Under the pieces are notes generated by a model, which had not been told where the DNA came from, did no database searches, and saw nothing but the letters and a program-made list of their open reading frames with translations. A stretch of 64,000 bases of DNA. Source: JAJKJG01 sp036556825 (GTDB taxonomy: Bacteria; Pseudomonadota; Alphaproteobacteria; Rhizobiales; Beijerinckiaceae). Where the stretch lies: contig DATBIR010000060.1 in assembly GCA_036556825.1 (NCBI GenBank), forward strand, positions 1 through 64,000, given 5' to 3'. Positions 57,780 to 64,000 of this stretch are shown here, piece after piece. The position numbers and the translations under genes were made by a program. Each line of letters starts with the position of its first letter. The stretch's first letter is position 1.

Positions 57780-58967
57780 GTGGCCCCGGCCTCGGTCGCG
57801 ATCGTCGGAGCCGGCATTGGCGGCCTGACGGCGGCGCTCGCGCTCCGCGCCCGCGGCCATGCGGTCACGCTGATCGAGCGCCGCACCGGCTTCAGCGAAG
57901 CCGGCGCCGGCATCCAGCTCTCCCCCAATGCCAGCCGCGTGCTGATCGATCTCGGCCTCGGCCCGGCCCTGCAGCGCGCCGCCGGCGAGCCGCCGCGCGT
58001 CATGATCCGCGCCCTGTCCGACGCGCGCGTCATCGGCCAGATGGCGTTGGGCGGGCTCATGCGCCAGCGCTTCGGCGCGCCCTATTGGGTGATCCACCGC
58101 GCCGACCTGCAGACGATCCTGCTCGACGCCGTGCGCGCCCACGCCGACATCCGGCTGCTCGTCGGCCGGCGCGCCATCAGCATCGAGAGCAGTCCCGACC
58201 AGGCGACCGTGACCACGGAGAGCGCCGGCGGCGCCTACGAGACGGTGCAGGCGGATCTCGTCGTCGGGGCCGACGGCATCCGCTCGCTCGTCCGCGCCGC
58301 CCTCGGCGACCGGCGCCGGCCGCTCTATCGCGGCGTTGCCGCCTGGCGCGCCACGGTCGCGCACGATCAGCTTCCCGCCGGGCTCGCCGCCGACGAGACG
58401 GGCCTGTGGCTCGGCCGGGCCGGGCACGTGGTGCATTATCCGGTCTGCGGCGGGCGGCTCATGAACATCGTCGCCCTGCAGCGCCGGCCCGACATGGTCG
58501 AGGGCTGGTCGGCGCCGGGCCGGCGCGAAGACCTGCTCGAATATTTCGCGGGCGCGGCGCCGCTCGTGCAGCGGCTGCTGGCGGCTCCGCAGGACTGGGC
58601 CCTGTGGTCGCTGTTCGACCTGCCGGTGCGCCGCATGGCCGGCGCGCGCGTGGCGCTGCTCGGCGACGCGGCGCATCCGGTGCTGCCTTTCCTGGCGCAG
58701 GGCGGCGCGCTCGCCGTCGAGGACGCCGCCGTGCTCGCCGCCGCGCTGGCGCGGCACCCCGAAGCTATGCGCGCGGCGCTCACCGCTTATGCCGCAGCGC
58801 GGCGCCGGCGCGCGCGGCGCGTCCAGGCGCATGCGCGCCGCAACGGCGCCCTCTTCCATGCGTCCGGCGTCGTCGCCATGCTGCGCGACCGGGTCATGCG
58901 CCGCCTCGGGCCGGACGGCATGGCGCAGCGCTACGCCTGGATCTACGGCTGGACGCCTCCCGCTTGA
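57780..58967 (+). CDS. FAD-dependent monooxygenase
   Basis: A 395-residue class A flavoprotein hydroxylase (UbiH/salicylate hydroxylase-like). Rossmann motif VGAGIGGLTAALALRARG at about 7-24, DG motif DLVVGADGIRSLVR near 160, and the GD motif RVALLGDAAHPVLPFLAQGG near 292. Starts with GTG. The substrate is not identifiable; aromatic hydroxylation is typical. Coupled to the zinc-finger gene by position. Confidence 0.92.
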   Translation: MAPASVAIVGAGIGGLTAALALRARGHAVTLIERRTGFSEAGAGIQLSPNASRVLIDLGLGPALQRAAGEPPRVMIRALSDARVIGQMALGGLMRQRFGAPYWVIHRADLQTILLDAVRAHADIRLLVGRRAISIESSPDQATVTTESAGGAYETVQADLVVGADGIRSLVRAALGDRRRPLYRGVAAWRATVAHDQLPAGLAADETGLWLGRAGHVVHYPVCGGRLMNIVALQRRPDMVEGWSAPGRREDLLEYFAGAAPLVQRLLAAPQDWALWSLFDLPVRRMAGARVALLGDAAHPVLPFLAQGGALAVEDAAVLAAALARHPEAMRAALTAYAAARRRRARRVQAHARRNGALFHASGVVAMLRDRVMRRLGPDGMAQRYAWIYGWTPPA

Positions 58968-59071
58968 CCGCAAGGGCAGCCTCGGCCGGGAACGCGAACG
59001 CGGTTGCTTGCGTTGTCATCATCCAGCGAGCCCGAACGGGCCGACCTTCCTTCTCCTCGCAGACATTCCTC

Positions 59072-59284
59072 ATGGCTTCCCGCTTCGTCGCGTCCTTGTT
59101 CCTTGTCCTGATTGCCGGCGCCATCGGCGCCTTCCTCGTCGCCGCCGGCTGGATCCCGTGGACCCATGCCCTGGTCGTCTTCGCCTTCGTGCTTGCCGGC
59201 TGGGGCTTCGCGGCGCGCCGCAAGCGCCCTGCCGCGCCGCTCGCCTACCGCCGACGCCATCCCGAGGAGCAGACGCGATCATGA
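59072..59284 (+). CDS. Small membrane protein
   Basis: A 70-residue protein with two membrane segments (about 5-24 and 30-45) followed by a basic tail. ATG 59072. Ribosome site is weak. Sits between the monooxygenase and a short stretch without a clear gene. Confidence 0.55.
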   Translation: MASRFVASLFLVLIAGAIGAFLVAAGWIPWTHALVVFAFVLAGWGFAARRKRPAAPLAYRRRHPEEQTRS

Positions 59285-59464
59285 GACGCTTGTCGCCCGG
59301 GGCGCGCGTGATCGCGCGGGCTTTTGCGGCGAATGGCTCCCCATCCGGCCGAACGGTCAATATGCAGCTTGCTTCGGCGGCCGATCGCATCGACGAGATC
59401 GGCTTGCCCATCGCGAGCTGTCGGCCATGTCTCCGAACATGTTTTGGTCAGAACGGAATGGCAG

Positions 59465-59719
59465 TCAGTTCGAATTCGCGGCAGGGGTATCGTCCAACTC
59501 TCTGCTGACCAATGAGCCGATGAGTCGTACCAGTGCCTGCATTTCAGGTGGGTTACCCGGGCGGCCGAGAAACTCGGCCAGCTCGATCGTGCTCTCCTCG
59601 CCACCCGAGGCGACACTTGCAGCATGCTTGATGAAGACCCGTCCCGAGTCCGAATAACGGGCGAGCCACCAGCGGTCCCCATCGGGATTGGCATAAAGTT
59701 GTTTCGTCTGAAGGCTCAT
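59465..59719 (-). CDS. Small hypothetical protein
   Basis: An 84-residue protein beginning MSLQTKQLYANPDGDRWWL, with ELAEFLGRPGNPPEMQALVRL later. Character of a conserved Rhizobiales small protein; function unknown. AGGCGAAACAGC precedes the ATG. Together with the next gene it forms a small minus-strand cluster. Confidence 0.65.
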   Translation of the reverse strand: MSLQTKQLYANPDGDRWWLARYSDSGRVFIKHAASVASGGEESTIELAEFLGRPGNPPEMQALVRLIGSLVSRELDDTPAANSN

Positions 59720-59770
59720 GCTGTTTCGCCTCGCCAATCCGAGGCCGACCAGGCTCGCCGGCGCGCCGCG

Positions 59771-59980
59771 TTATTCTGCATCGCGCGGCGCGGCTTGGAG
59801 CCCGGTCGGCAGTCCAAACTCGCCTGCATTCTCTTGCATAAACGCCTGGAGGAACGCCTCGGCGCCGGAGCGGGTTGGGAAGCCTTGCGATGCGACGATG
59901 CGACCGTCCGGGTCGTAGATGGCCACAATGTAGGGAGCGCCGTCGCGGGTAGGTTCGAAGATGGATGAAACTTTTCTCAT
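59771..59980 (-). CDS. Small hypothetical protein
   Basis: A 69-residue protein (MRKVSSIFEPTRDGAPYIV...) with an amphipathic C-terminal helix region (GAEAFLQAFMQENAG). Conserved-looking, small, cytoplasmic; family not recognised. Gap of 51 bp to the gene at 59465 on the same strand. Confidence 0.6.
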   Translation of the reverse strand: MRKVSSIFEPTRDGAPYIVAIYDPDGRIVASQGFPTRSGAEAFLQAFMQENAGEFGLPTGLQAAPRDAE

Positions 59981-60386
59981 TCTGCTTATATGGGACGCGC
60001 AGGCCAAAACCCTAATCAATCGCTCGGAAAATCCGTGCGTGCGCGCGGCAGGCAAGCTGGCGTTTGACGAACCCGCCGCCCGCTGACGCTCCGTCCTGCG
60101 AAGAAGAGCCCCGCTCCGACTCAACGGCGCGAGCAGGGCTCTCATCAAGGGCGAGCAGGGGGCGCTGAACTGGGGGCAACGCCGTCGAGGTCAGTGGAAC
60201 TGAGATCCCGCTAAGCCGGTGATCGATCGCACGTGGGGACGTGTTCAACGGCAAACAAGAGCGATCCGGTCCGGATCGAGAGAAGGTGAAGCGGCTCATC
60301 CTCCTTCAGGGGGCGAAATCCCGTCAGGCGTTGGCTTGGCGCAGTAAAGTTCTGGCTCGCCGCCCGAACGTGGTAAGCATCGCTGC
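59981..60386. other. 406-bp spacer without a supported gene
   Basis: Reading frames here lack ribosome sites and family-like sequence. The segment includes the promoter of the small gene at 59771. Confidence 0.4.
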
Positions 60387-60518
60387 ATGCAACGCCATGA
60401 AGGACCGCGTCCGGATCCGGAAGACGAACGTCAGCGCCGCCTTACGTTGCGGCTGGTTGCCGTCATTGGAGCACTTGTCGCAGCAATCGTTGTTGCGATC
60501 GCCCGGCTGTATCTCTGA
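60387..60518 (+). CDS. 43-residue single-span membrane peptide
   Basis: MQRHEGPRPDPEDERQRRLT then a 20-residue membrane segment (LRLVAVIGALVAAIVVAIAR) and a short end, LYL. The charged head followed by one helix is a common small bacterial membrane protein layout. Ribosome site is poor, so support is mainly the amphipathic design. Confidence 0.5.
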   Translation: MQRHEGPRPDPEDERQRRLTLRLVAVIGALVAAIVVAIARLYL

Positions 60519-60780
60519 CCGCCAGGCGGTGACCATGGAGCGCTCCGGCGCAAGCCGCGATGGGGAACACGCCCGCGTCAGGAGACGCCTGTCGCACGGC
60601 GTGCGCGTGATCATCGGCTCTTGTGGCGGTGAGCCGGTCACGATCTCTCCGGCATGAAGAAATGTCGCTTGTTCGGGCGACGAGCGGCCATGGTTAACCG
60701 GATTACAACGTGAAGTCATGTAGATCGCCCCTGGCCAGCGCTGGCTGCGCGCTCATTCCCTATTTGCACTGGAGATCCTG

Positions 60781-62463
60781 ATGTCGTTCCGGGCGCTTTC
60801 GATTCGCGCAAAGCTTGTCGGAGCATTCTCGCTGATTGTCGTCCTCATCGTCGCGCTCGGTTTCTCGAGCATCATGGGCATGCGGCAGCTGGATACACAG
60901 ATTTCGGTCCTCGCCGAGGACTGGCTGCCGGGGGTGCGCGACGTCGGCGCGCTCGATACGCGGCTCATGGAGCTTCGTCTCAGGATCACGCGCCTCGCCA
61001 TGGCCGATGCGCCGGACGAGCTGCAGGCGGCCGACCGCGACGTCCAGGAGGGGATGAAGCGCGTTGCCGACGCAGCCGCCACCTACGAAAAGACCATCAG
61101 GCTCGACGAGGACCGCGCGCAATTCGGCGAGTTCATGAAGGCGTGGGCTGCGTACAGAGACGAGATGCAGGTTCTGACCGGCTTCGCGCGCAAGGGCGAG
61201 CGGGCCAAGGCCGAAGAGCATCTTGGCAAGATGCGTCCCATCGGCCAGAAAGCCGGCGGCGTTCTGACCAGGCTTGTTGCCTGGAACTCGGAGCAGGCCG
61301 ACAAGGCCCACGCCCAGGCGGACCAGGCCTATGACCGGACGATCCTCGTCGCCTTCGGCGGCCTGGCGCTCGCCATCGCGATGGCAGCGCTCCTCGCCTT
61401 CCTGATCATCCGCACGATCGGCTCGGGCATCGCATCGATCGTCGCGCCCATGAAGGGCCTCGCCGCCGGCGATCTTGCCGTCGACGTGCCGTTCCGCGGC
61501 GAGAGGACGGAGCTCGGCACCATCGCCGCCGCCGTGCAGGTGTTCAAGGACGCCCCGATCGCCAAGAAGCAGGCCGACGAGGCGGCGCAGCTCGAAGCCG
61601 ACGCCAAGATGCGGCGGGCCCAGGTGCTCGACGACCTGACGAAGCGTTTCGAGACGAATGTGTCGACGCTGACGCAGGCTCTGTCGGCCGCGGCCACGGA
61701 GATGGAGGCGACGGCCGAGACCATGAGCGCCACCGCCCAGCAGACCACCAACCAGTCCGTGGGCGTGGCGAGCGCCGCCGAGCAGACCTCCGCCAATGTG
61801 CAGACCGTAGCGGTGGCGACCGAGGAATTGTCCTCGTCGATCCGCGAGATCGCCCAGCAGGTCGCCAAGTCGTCGACGATCGCCGGCCGCGCGGCGCACG
61901 AGGCCAAGCAGACCGACGCGACCGTTCAGGCGCTCGCCGCCGGTGCGCAGAAGATCGGCGACGTCGTCGCGCTCATCAACAACATCGCCGGCCAGACCAA
62001 CCTCCTGGCGCTCAACGCCACCATCGAGGCGGCGCGTGCCGGCGAGGCCGGCCGCGGCTTCGCCGTGGTGGCGACCGAGGTCAAGGAGCTGGCCGGCCAG
62101 ACCGCCAGGGCGACGGAAGAGATCGCCTCGCAGATCAATGCCATCCAGGAGGAGACGCGCACGGCGGTCGGCGCCATCCAGACCATCGGCGCGACCATCG
62201 ACGAGATGAATGCGATCGCCGCGGGCGTCGCCGCGGCGATGGAGGAGCAGGGCGCGGCGACCAGCGAGATCGCCCGCAACGTGCAGCAGGCGGCGCAGGG
62301 CACGCAGGTGGTGACGGGCAACATCCTCGACGTCAAGCGCGGCGCCGGCGAGACCGGGTCGGCCGCCGCCCAGGTCCTCGCCGCGGCGCAGGAGCTGGCG
62401 CGCCACTCCGAGGATCTCGGCCGCGAGGTGGACAGCTTCCTGTCGGGCGTCAAGGCTGCCTGA
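60781..62463 (+). CDS. Methyl-accepting chemotaxis protein
   Basis: A 560-residue chemoreceptor. Signal-anchor helix about 12-32, periplasmic four-helix-bundle sensor (about 35-180), second membrane helix about 188-212, HAMP domain to about 265 (PMKGLAAGDLAVDVPFRGER), then the cytoplasmic signalling domain with the hairpin tip NNIAGQTNLLALNATIEAARAG near 400-421. Ligand unknown. GGAGA precedes the ATG. An intrinsic terminator follows at 62487. Confidence 0.96.
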   Translation: MSFRALSIRAKLVGAFSLIVVLIVALGFSSIMGMRQLDTQISVLAEDWLPGVRDVGALDTRLMELRLRITRLAMADAPDELQAADRDVQEGMKRVADAAATYEKTIRLDEDRAQFGEFMKAWAAYRDEMQVLTGFARKGERAKAEEHLGKMRPIGQKAGGVLTRLVAWNSEQADKAHAQADQAYDRTILVAFGGLALAIAMAALLAFLIIRTIGSGIASIVAPMKGLAAGDLAVDVPFRGERTELGTIAAAVQVFKDAPIAKKQADEAAQLEADAKMRRAQVLDDLTKRFETNVSTLTQALSAAATEMEATAETMSATAQQTTNQSVGVASAAEQTSANVQTVAVATEELSSSIREIAQQVAKSSTIAGRAAHEAKQTDATVQALAAGAQKIGDVVALINNIAGQTNLLALNATIEAARAGEAGRGFAVVATEVKELAGQTARATEEIASQINAIQEETRTAVGAIQTIGATIDEMNAIAAGVAAAMEEQGAATSEIARNVQQAAQGTQVVTGNILDVKRGAGETGSAAAQVLAAAQELARHSEDLGREVDSFLSGVKAA

Positions 62464-62486
62464 CGCCTGCCGGCACGACGAAACCC

Positions 62487-62514
62487 GGGCGCGGCTCGCG
62501 CCGCGCCCTTGTTT
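62487..62514 (+). terminator. Rho-independent terminator after chemoreceptor
   Basis: Nine-base stem GGGCGCGGC/GCCGCGCCC with a 4-base loop followed by TTGTTT. Confidence 0.85.
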
Positions 62515-62665
62515 CATCGCGTCGCCGTATCGGCGCGCCGCCATACGTCTTGCGCCGAGCGGTTGGCCCCCCTTCCCGCCCGGCGTTTCCATATCTTGCG
62601 AGGTTTGCGTTGTTGCGGCCCGTACCGCGACACGGCGAAAGCCCTTGACCGTGCAATCGCGTCTT

Positions 62666-62790
62666 GGAGCATGATCCGACGAAGTGGGCACCGCTTTGCC
62701 GAAAAAGGCATGTCCCGGATTCGATCCGGGATCATGCGACACAAAGAGAAGGAGAGCAGGATCGATTCGATCTGAATTGATCCTGCGCTA
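62666..62790. repeat. Dispersed palindromic element, copy 8
   Basis: GAGCATGATCCGACGAAGTGG at the left, CCCGGATTCGATCCGGGATCATGC in the middle (split), and the terminal hairpin GAGCAGGATCGATTC...GAATTGATCCTGC. It ends on the stop codon of the DUF1127 gene at 62788 and is nearly identical to copy 1 at 990. Confidence 0.85.
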
Positions 62791-63048
62791 GCGCGCAGCC
62801 GGTCGCTCCGCGAGCAGGCTCTTCAGCGCCCAGAACGGCCGCGCGCAGGCGTGCGCGATGTCGTCGTGCGTCAGGCCGATGTCGCGCAGGAGGTGATCAT
62901 CGAGTTCGGACAGGGCGCGGAGCTGGCGGCGCCGCTCGGCCCATCCGGCCGCCAGGCGGGCCGCCTCGGCAGCCAGCCGCAGGATGCAACTGGAAACGGA
63001 TGCAGGCGCCGGCGAGGCGGCCGGGACGCTCATCGGAAAGCTCAACAT
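62788..63048 (-). CDS. DUF1127 small Arg-rich protein
   Basis: An 86-residue DUF1127 protein. The C-terminal motif is RRRQLRALSELDDHLLRDIG then LTHDDIAHA (about residues 38-66), preceded by an Ala-rich N terminus. Its ribosome site GGAG lies inside the 3' arm of a hairpin at 63054-63076, so translation may be controlled. Divergent from the LysR gene. A second DUF1127 protein is at 12973-13179. Confidence 0.87.
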   Translation of the reverse strand: MLSFPMSVPAASPAPASVSSCILRLAAEAARLAAGWAERRRQLRALSELDDHLLRDIGLTHDDIAHACARPFWALKSLLAERPAAR

Positions 63049-63053
63049 TTCTC

Positions 63054-63076
63054 AGGCTCCGTCTTCTCGGGAGCCT
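63054..63076 (-). promoter_or_regulatory. Hairpin hiding the DUF1127 ribosome binding site
   Basis: AGGCTCC (63054-63060) and its reverse complement GGAGCCT (63070-63076) are separated by 9 bases. On the minus strand the GGAG of the 3' arm lies 8 bases before the ATG, so folding would block ribosome access. On the plus strand it is also a 23-bp dyad in the DUF1127/LysR divergent promoter and could be an operator. Confidence 0.5.
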
Positions 63077-63151
63077 TCTCATAAGAGCGTTTTGCAGTTG
63101 CCCACAAAGCATCGTTTCTCTAGGATGCCTTAGTTTTTCTCATGAACTGAC

Positions 63152-64000
63152 ATGCTGCGCCGGCTGCCGCCGCTCAACGCCCTGAAGGCCTTCGAGGCCG
63201 CCGCCCGTCACGAAAGCTTCACGCGCGCGGCCGACGAGCTCTGCGTCACGCAAGGCGCGGTGAGCCATCAGGTGAAGGCGCTGGAGGCGGAACTCGGGCT
63301 GAAGCTCTTCACGCGCGAGCGCCAGCGCCTCGTCATCACCGAACAGGGCCGCGAATATCTCGCCGTGCTGCGTGACGCGTTCGACCGCATCGCGCTCGGC
63401 ACCGCGAGCCTCAAGCAGCGTCAGAGCACGGGCGTCCTGACGGTCAGCACGTCGCCTGACTTCGCCGCCAAGTGGCTGGTCAACCGGCTCGGGCGCTTTT
63501 CGGAGGCGCATCCCGAGATCGATCTGCGGGTATCCGCCGCGATGCATCACGTCGATTTCGCGCGCGAGGACGTCGACGTCGCGGTGCGGCACGGAGACGG
63601 CAACTGGCCGGGGCTCGATGCCGTGCGGCTGTCGCCGGAAGAGTTGTTCCCGGTCTGCAGTCCGAAGCTCATGACGGGGCCGCGCGCCATCCGGGCGCCC
63701 GCCGACATCCTCAAGCACCCGCTCCTGCACATGGAGGATCGCAGGGACTGGTCGCGCTGGCTGGAAGCGGCCGGCGTGCCGGAGACGGGCGCGATCCATG
63801 GGCCGGTGCTGAATCGCGCCAGCATGATCATCGACGCTGCCGTCGACGGCCAGGGCGTGGCGCTCGCGCGCACGACGCTGGCCGCCTGGGACCTGATCAA
63901 CGGGCGCCTGGTGCGGCCGTTCCCTGTCGCGCTGCGGCTGTCGAGGACCTACTGGATCGTGTGCCCGAAAGCGACGGCGGCACTTCCCAAGATCGTCTGC
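63152..64000 (+). CDS. GcvA-like LysR regulator (cut by window end)
   Basis: LysR regulator, 283 codons to the window edge without a stop, so the C terminus is missing. HTH at about 5-62 (PPLNALKAFEAAARHESFTR, AADELCVTQGAVSHQVKALE), then the effector domain with LTVSTSPDFAAKWLVNRLGR. The start (MLRRLPPLNALKAFEA) is characteristic of the GcvA group. Divergent from DUF1127. Confidence 0.92.
   Translation, partial: MLRRLPPLNALKAFEAAARHESFTRAADELCVTQGAVSHQVKALEAELGLKLFTRERQRLVITEQGREYLAVLRDAFDRIALGTASLKQRQSTGVLTVSTSPDFAAKWLVNRLGRFSEAHPEIDLRVSAAMHHVDFAREDVDVAVRHGDGNWPGLDAVRLSPEELFPVCSPKLMTGPRAIRAPADILKHPLLHMEDRRDWSRWLEAAGVPETGAIHGPVLNRASMIIDAAVDGQGVALARTTLAAWDLINGRLVRPFPVALRLSRTYWIVCPKATAALPKIVC

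Noticed and set aside
59281..59508. 75-residue reading frame starting MRRLSPGARVIARAFA, overlapping the stop of the small membrane gene
   Set aside because: No ribosome site beyond the overlap, low-complexity content, and its end runs antisense into the gene at 59465; the DNA similarity to 60580 suggests repeat sequence rather than a gene.
60241..60657. 138-residue reading frame over the 43-residue membrane peptide
   Set aside because: Its sequence has no family character, and the out-of-frame short peptide shows a cleaner membrane-protein layout.

Overview
The window is high-GC DNA from an alphaproteobacterium, most likely order Hyphomicrobiales (Rhizobiales) near the Bradyrhizobium/Rhodopseudomonas/Xanthobacter groups. 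Reasons: DUF2336, DUF3126 and DUF1127 proteins, paired BTLCP transglutaminase-like peptidases, an HWE-type histidine kinase, a perfect EcfG-type stress promoter, and the neighbourhood thrS - yidD - Fe-S scaffold - folE - hisI - patatin - CBS. It reads as ordinary chromosome with accessory patches. No rRNA, tRNA, CRISPR array, integrase or transposase was seen. Genus-level placement is inference.

Layout. 0-8.5 kb: nadK, a DUF2336/lytic transglycosylase pair, a MaoC/CitE-like CoA pair, an XRE regulator with a coupled partner, TerC, and a flavin reductase/nitroreductase pair. 8.7-12.1 kb: a large YfhO-like membrane protein and a secreted beta-rich protein. 12.1-22.8 kb: a housekeeping block (ArsR, DUF1127, thrS, a large patatin-like membrane protein, yidD, Fe-S scaffold, folE, hisI, patatin phospholipase, CBS protein, rhomboid). 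23-34 kb: PAS and PilZ proteins, small genes, a stress-promoter-driven secreted peptide, two paralogous LapG-like peptidases separated by a 45-bp tandem array of terminator-like hairpins, a peroxiredoxin, gamma-carbonic anhydrase, cysE, and a frameshifted peroxiredoxin/2OG-Fe(II) oxygenase fusion. 34-40 kb: MFS, ChrR-like cupin, AraC, GFA, and an AI-2E-type permease fused to a GAF domain. 40.3-46.3 kb: a catabolic or uptake locus with aroQ, a complete TRAP transporter (M, Q, P) and two tandem paralogous GntR regulators; quinate/shikimate-type substrates are a reasonable guess. 46-53 kb: phhA, a porin, a TctC/ornithine-cyclodeaminase pair with a divergent LysR gene, and YeiH. 53.4-57.3 kb: a signalling cluster of a two-domain KaiC-like ATPase, a coupled HWE kinase with a degenerate receiver domain, a single-domain response regulator and a Crp/Fnr regulator. 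57.5-64 kb: a zinc-finger protein, FAD monooxygenase, small genes, a chemotaxis receptor, DUF1127, and a GcvA-like LysR gene cut by the window end.

Across the window lies a family of dispersed intergenic palindromic elements (about eight copies plus remnants). Each has an outer part containing GATCCGGGATCATG-type inverted repeats and a terminal GAGC...GATC...GCTC hairpin. Copies near 1 kb and 62.7 kb are almost identical. The best candidates for something new are the KaiC/HWE/receiver/Crp cluster, the hairpin array between the peptidase paralogues, the AI-2E/Rossmann-like/GAF fusion, the coupled GntR pair, and several small cis elements (EcfG promoter, CRP-consensus dyad, triplicated aroQ start region, DUF1127 hairpin covering its ribosome binding site).
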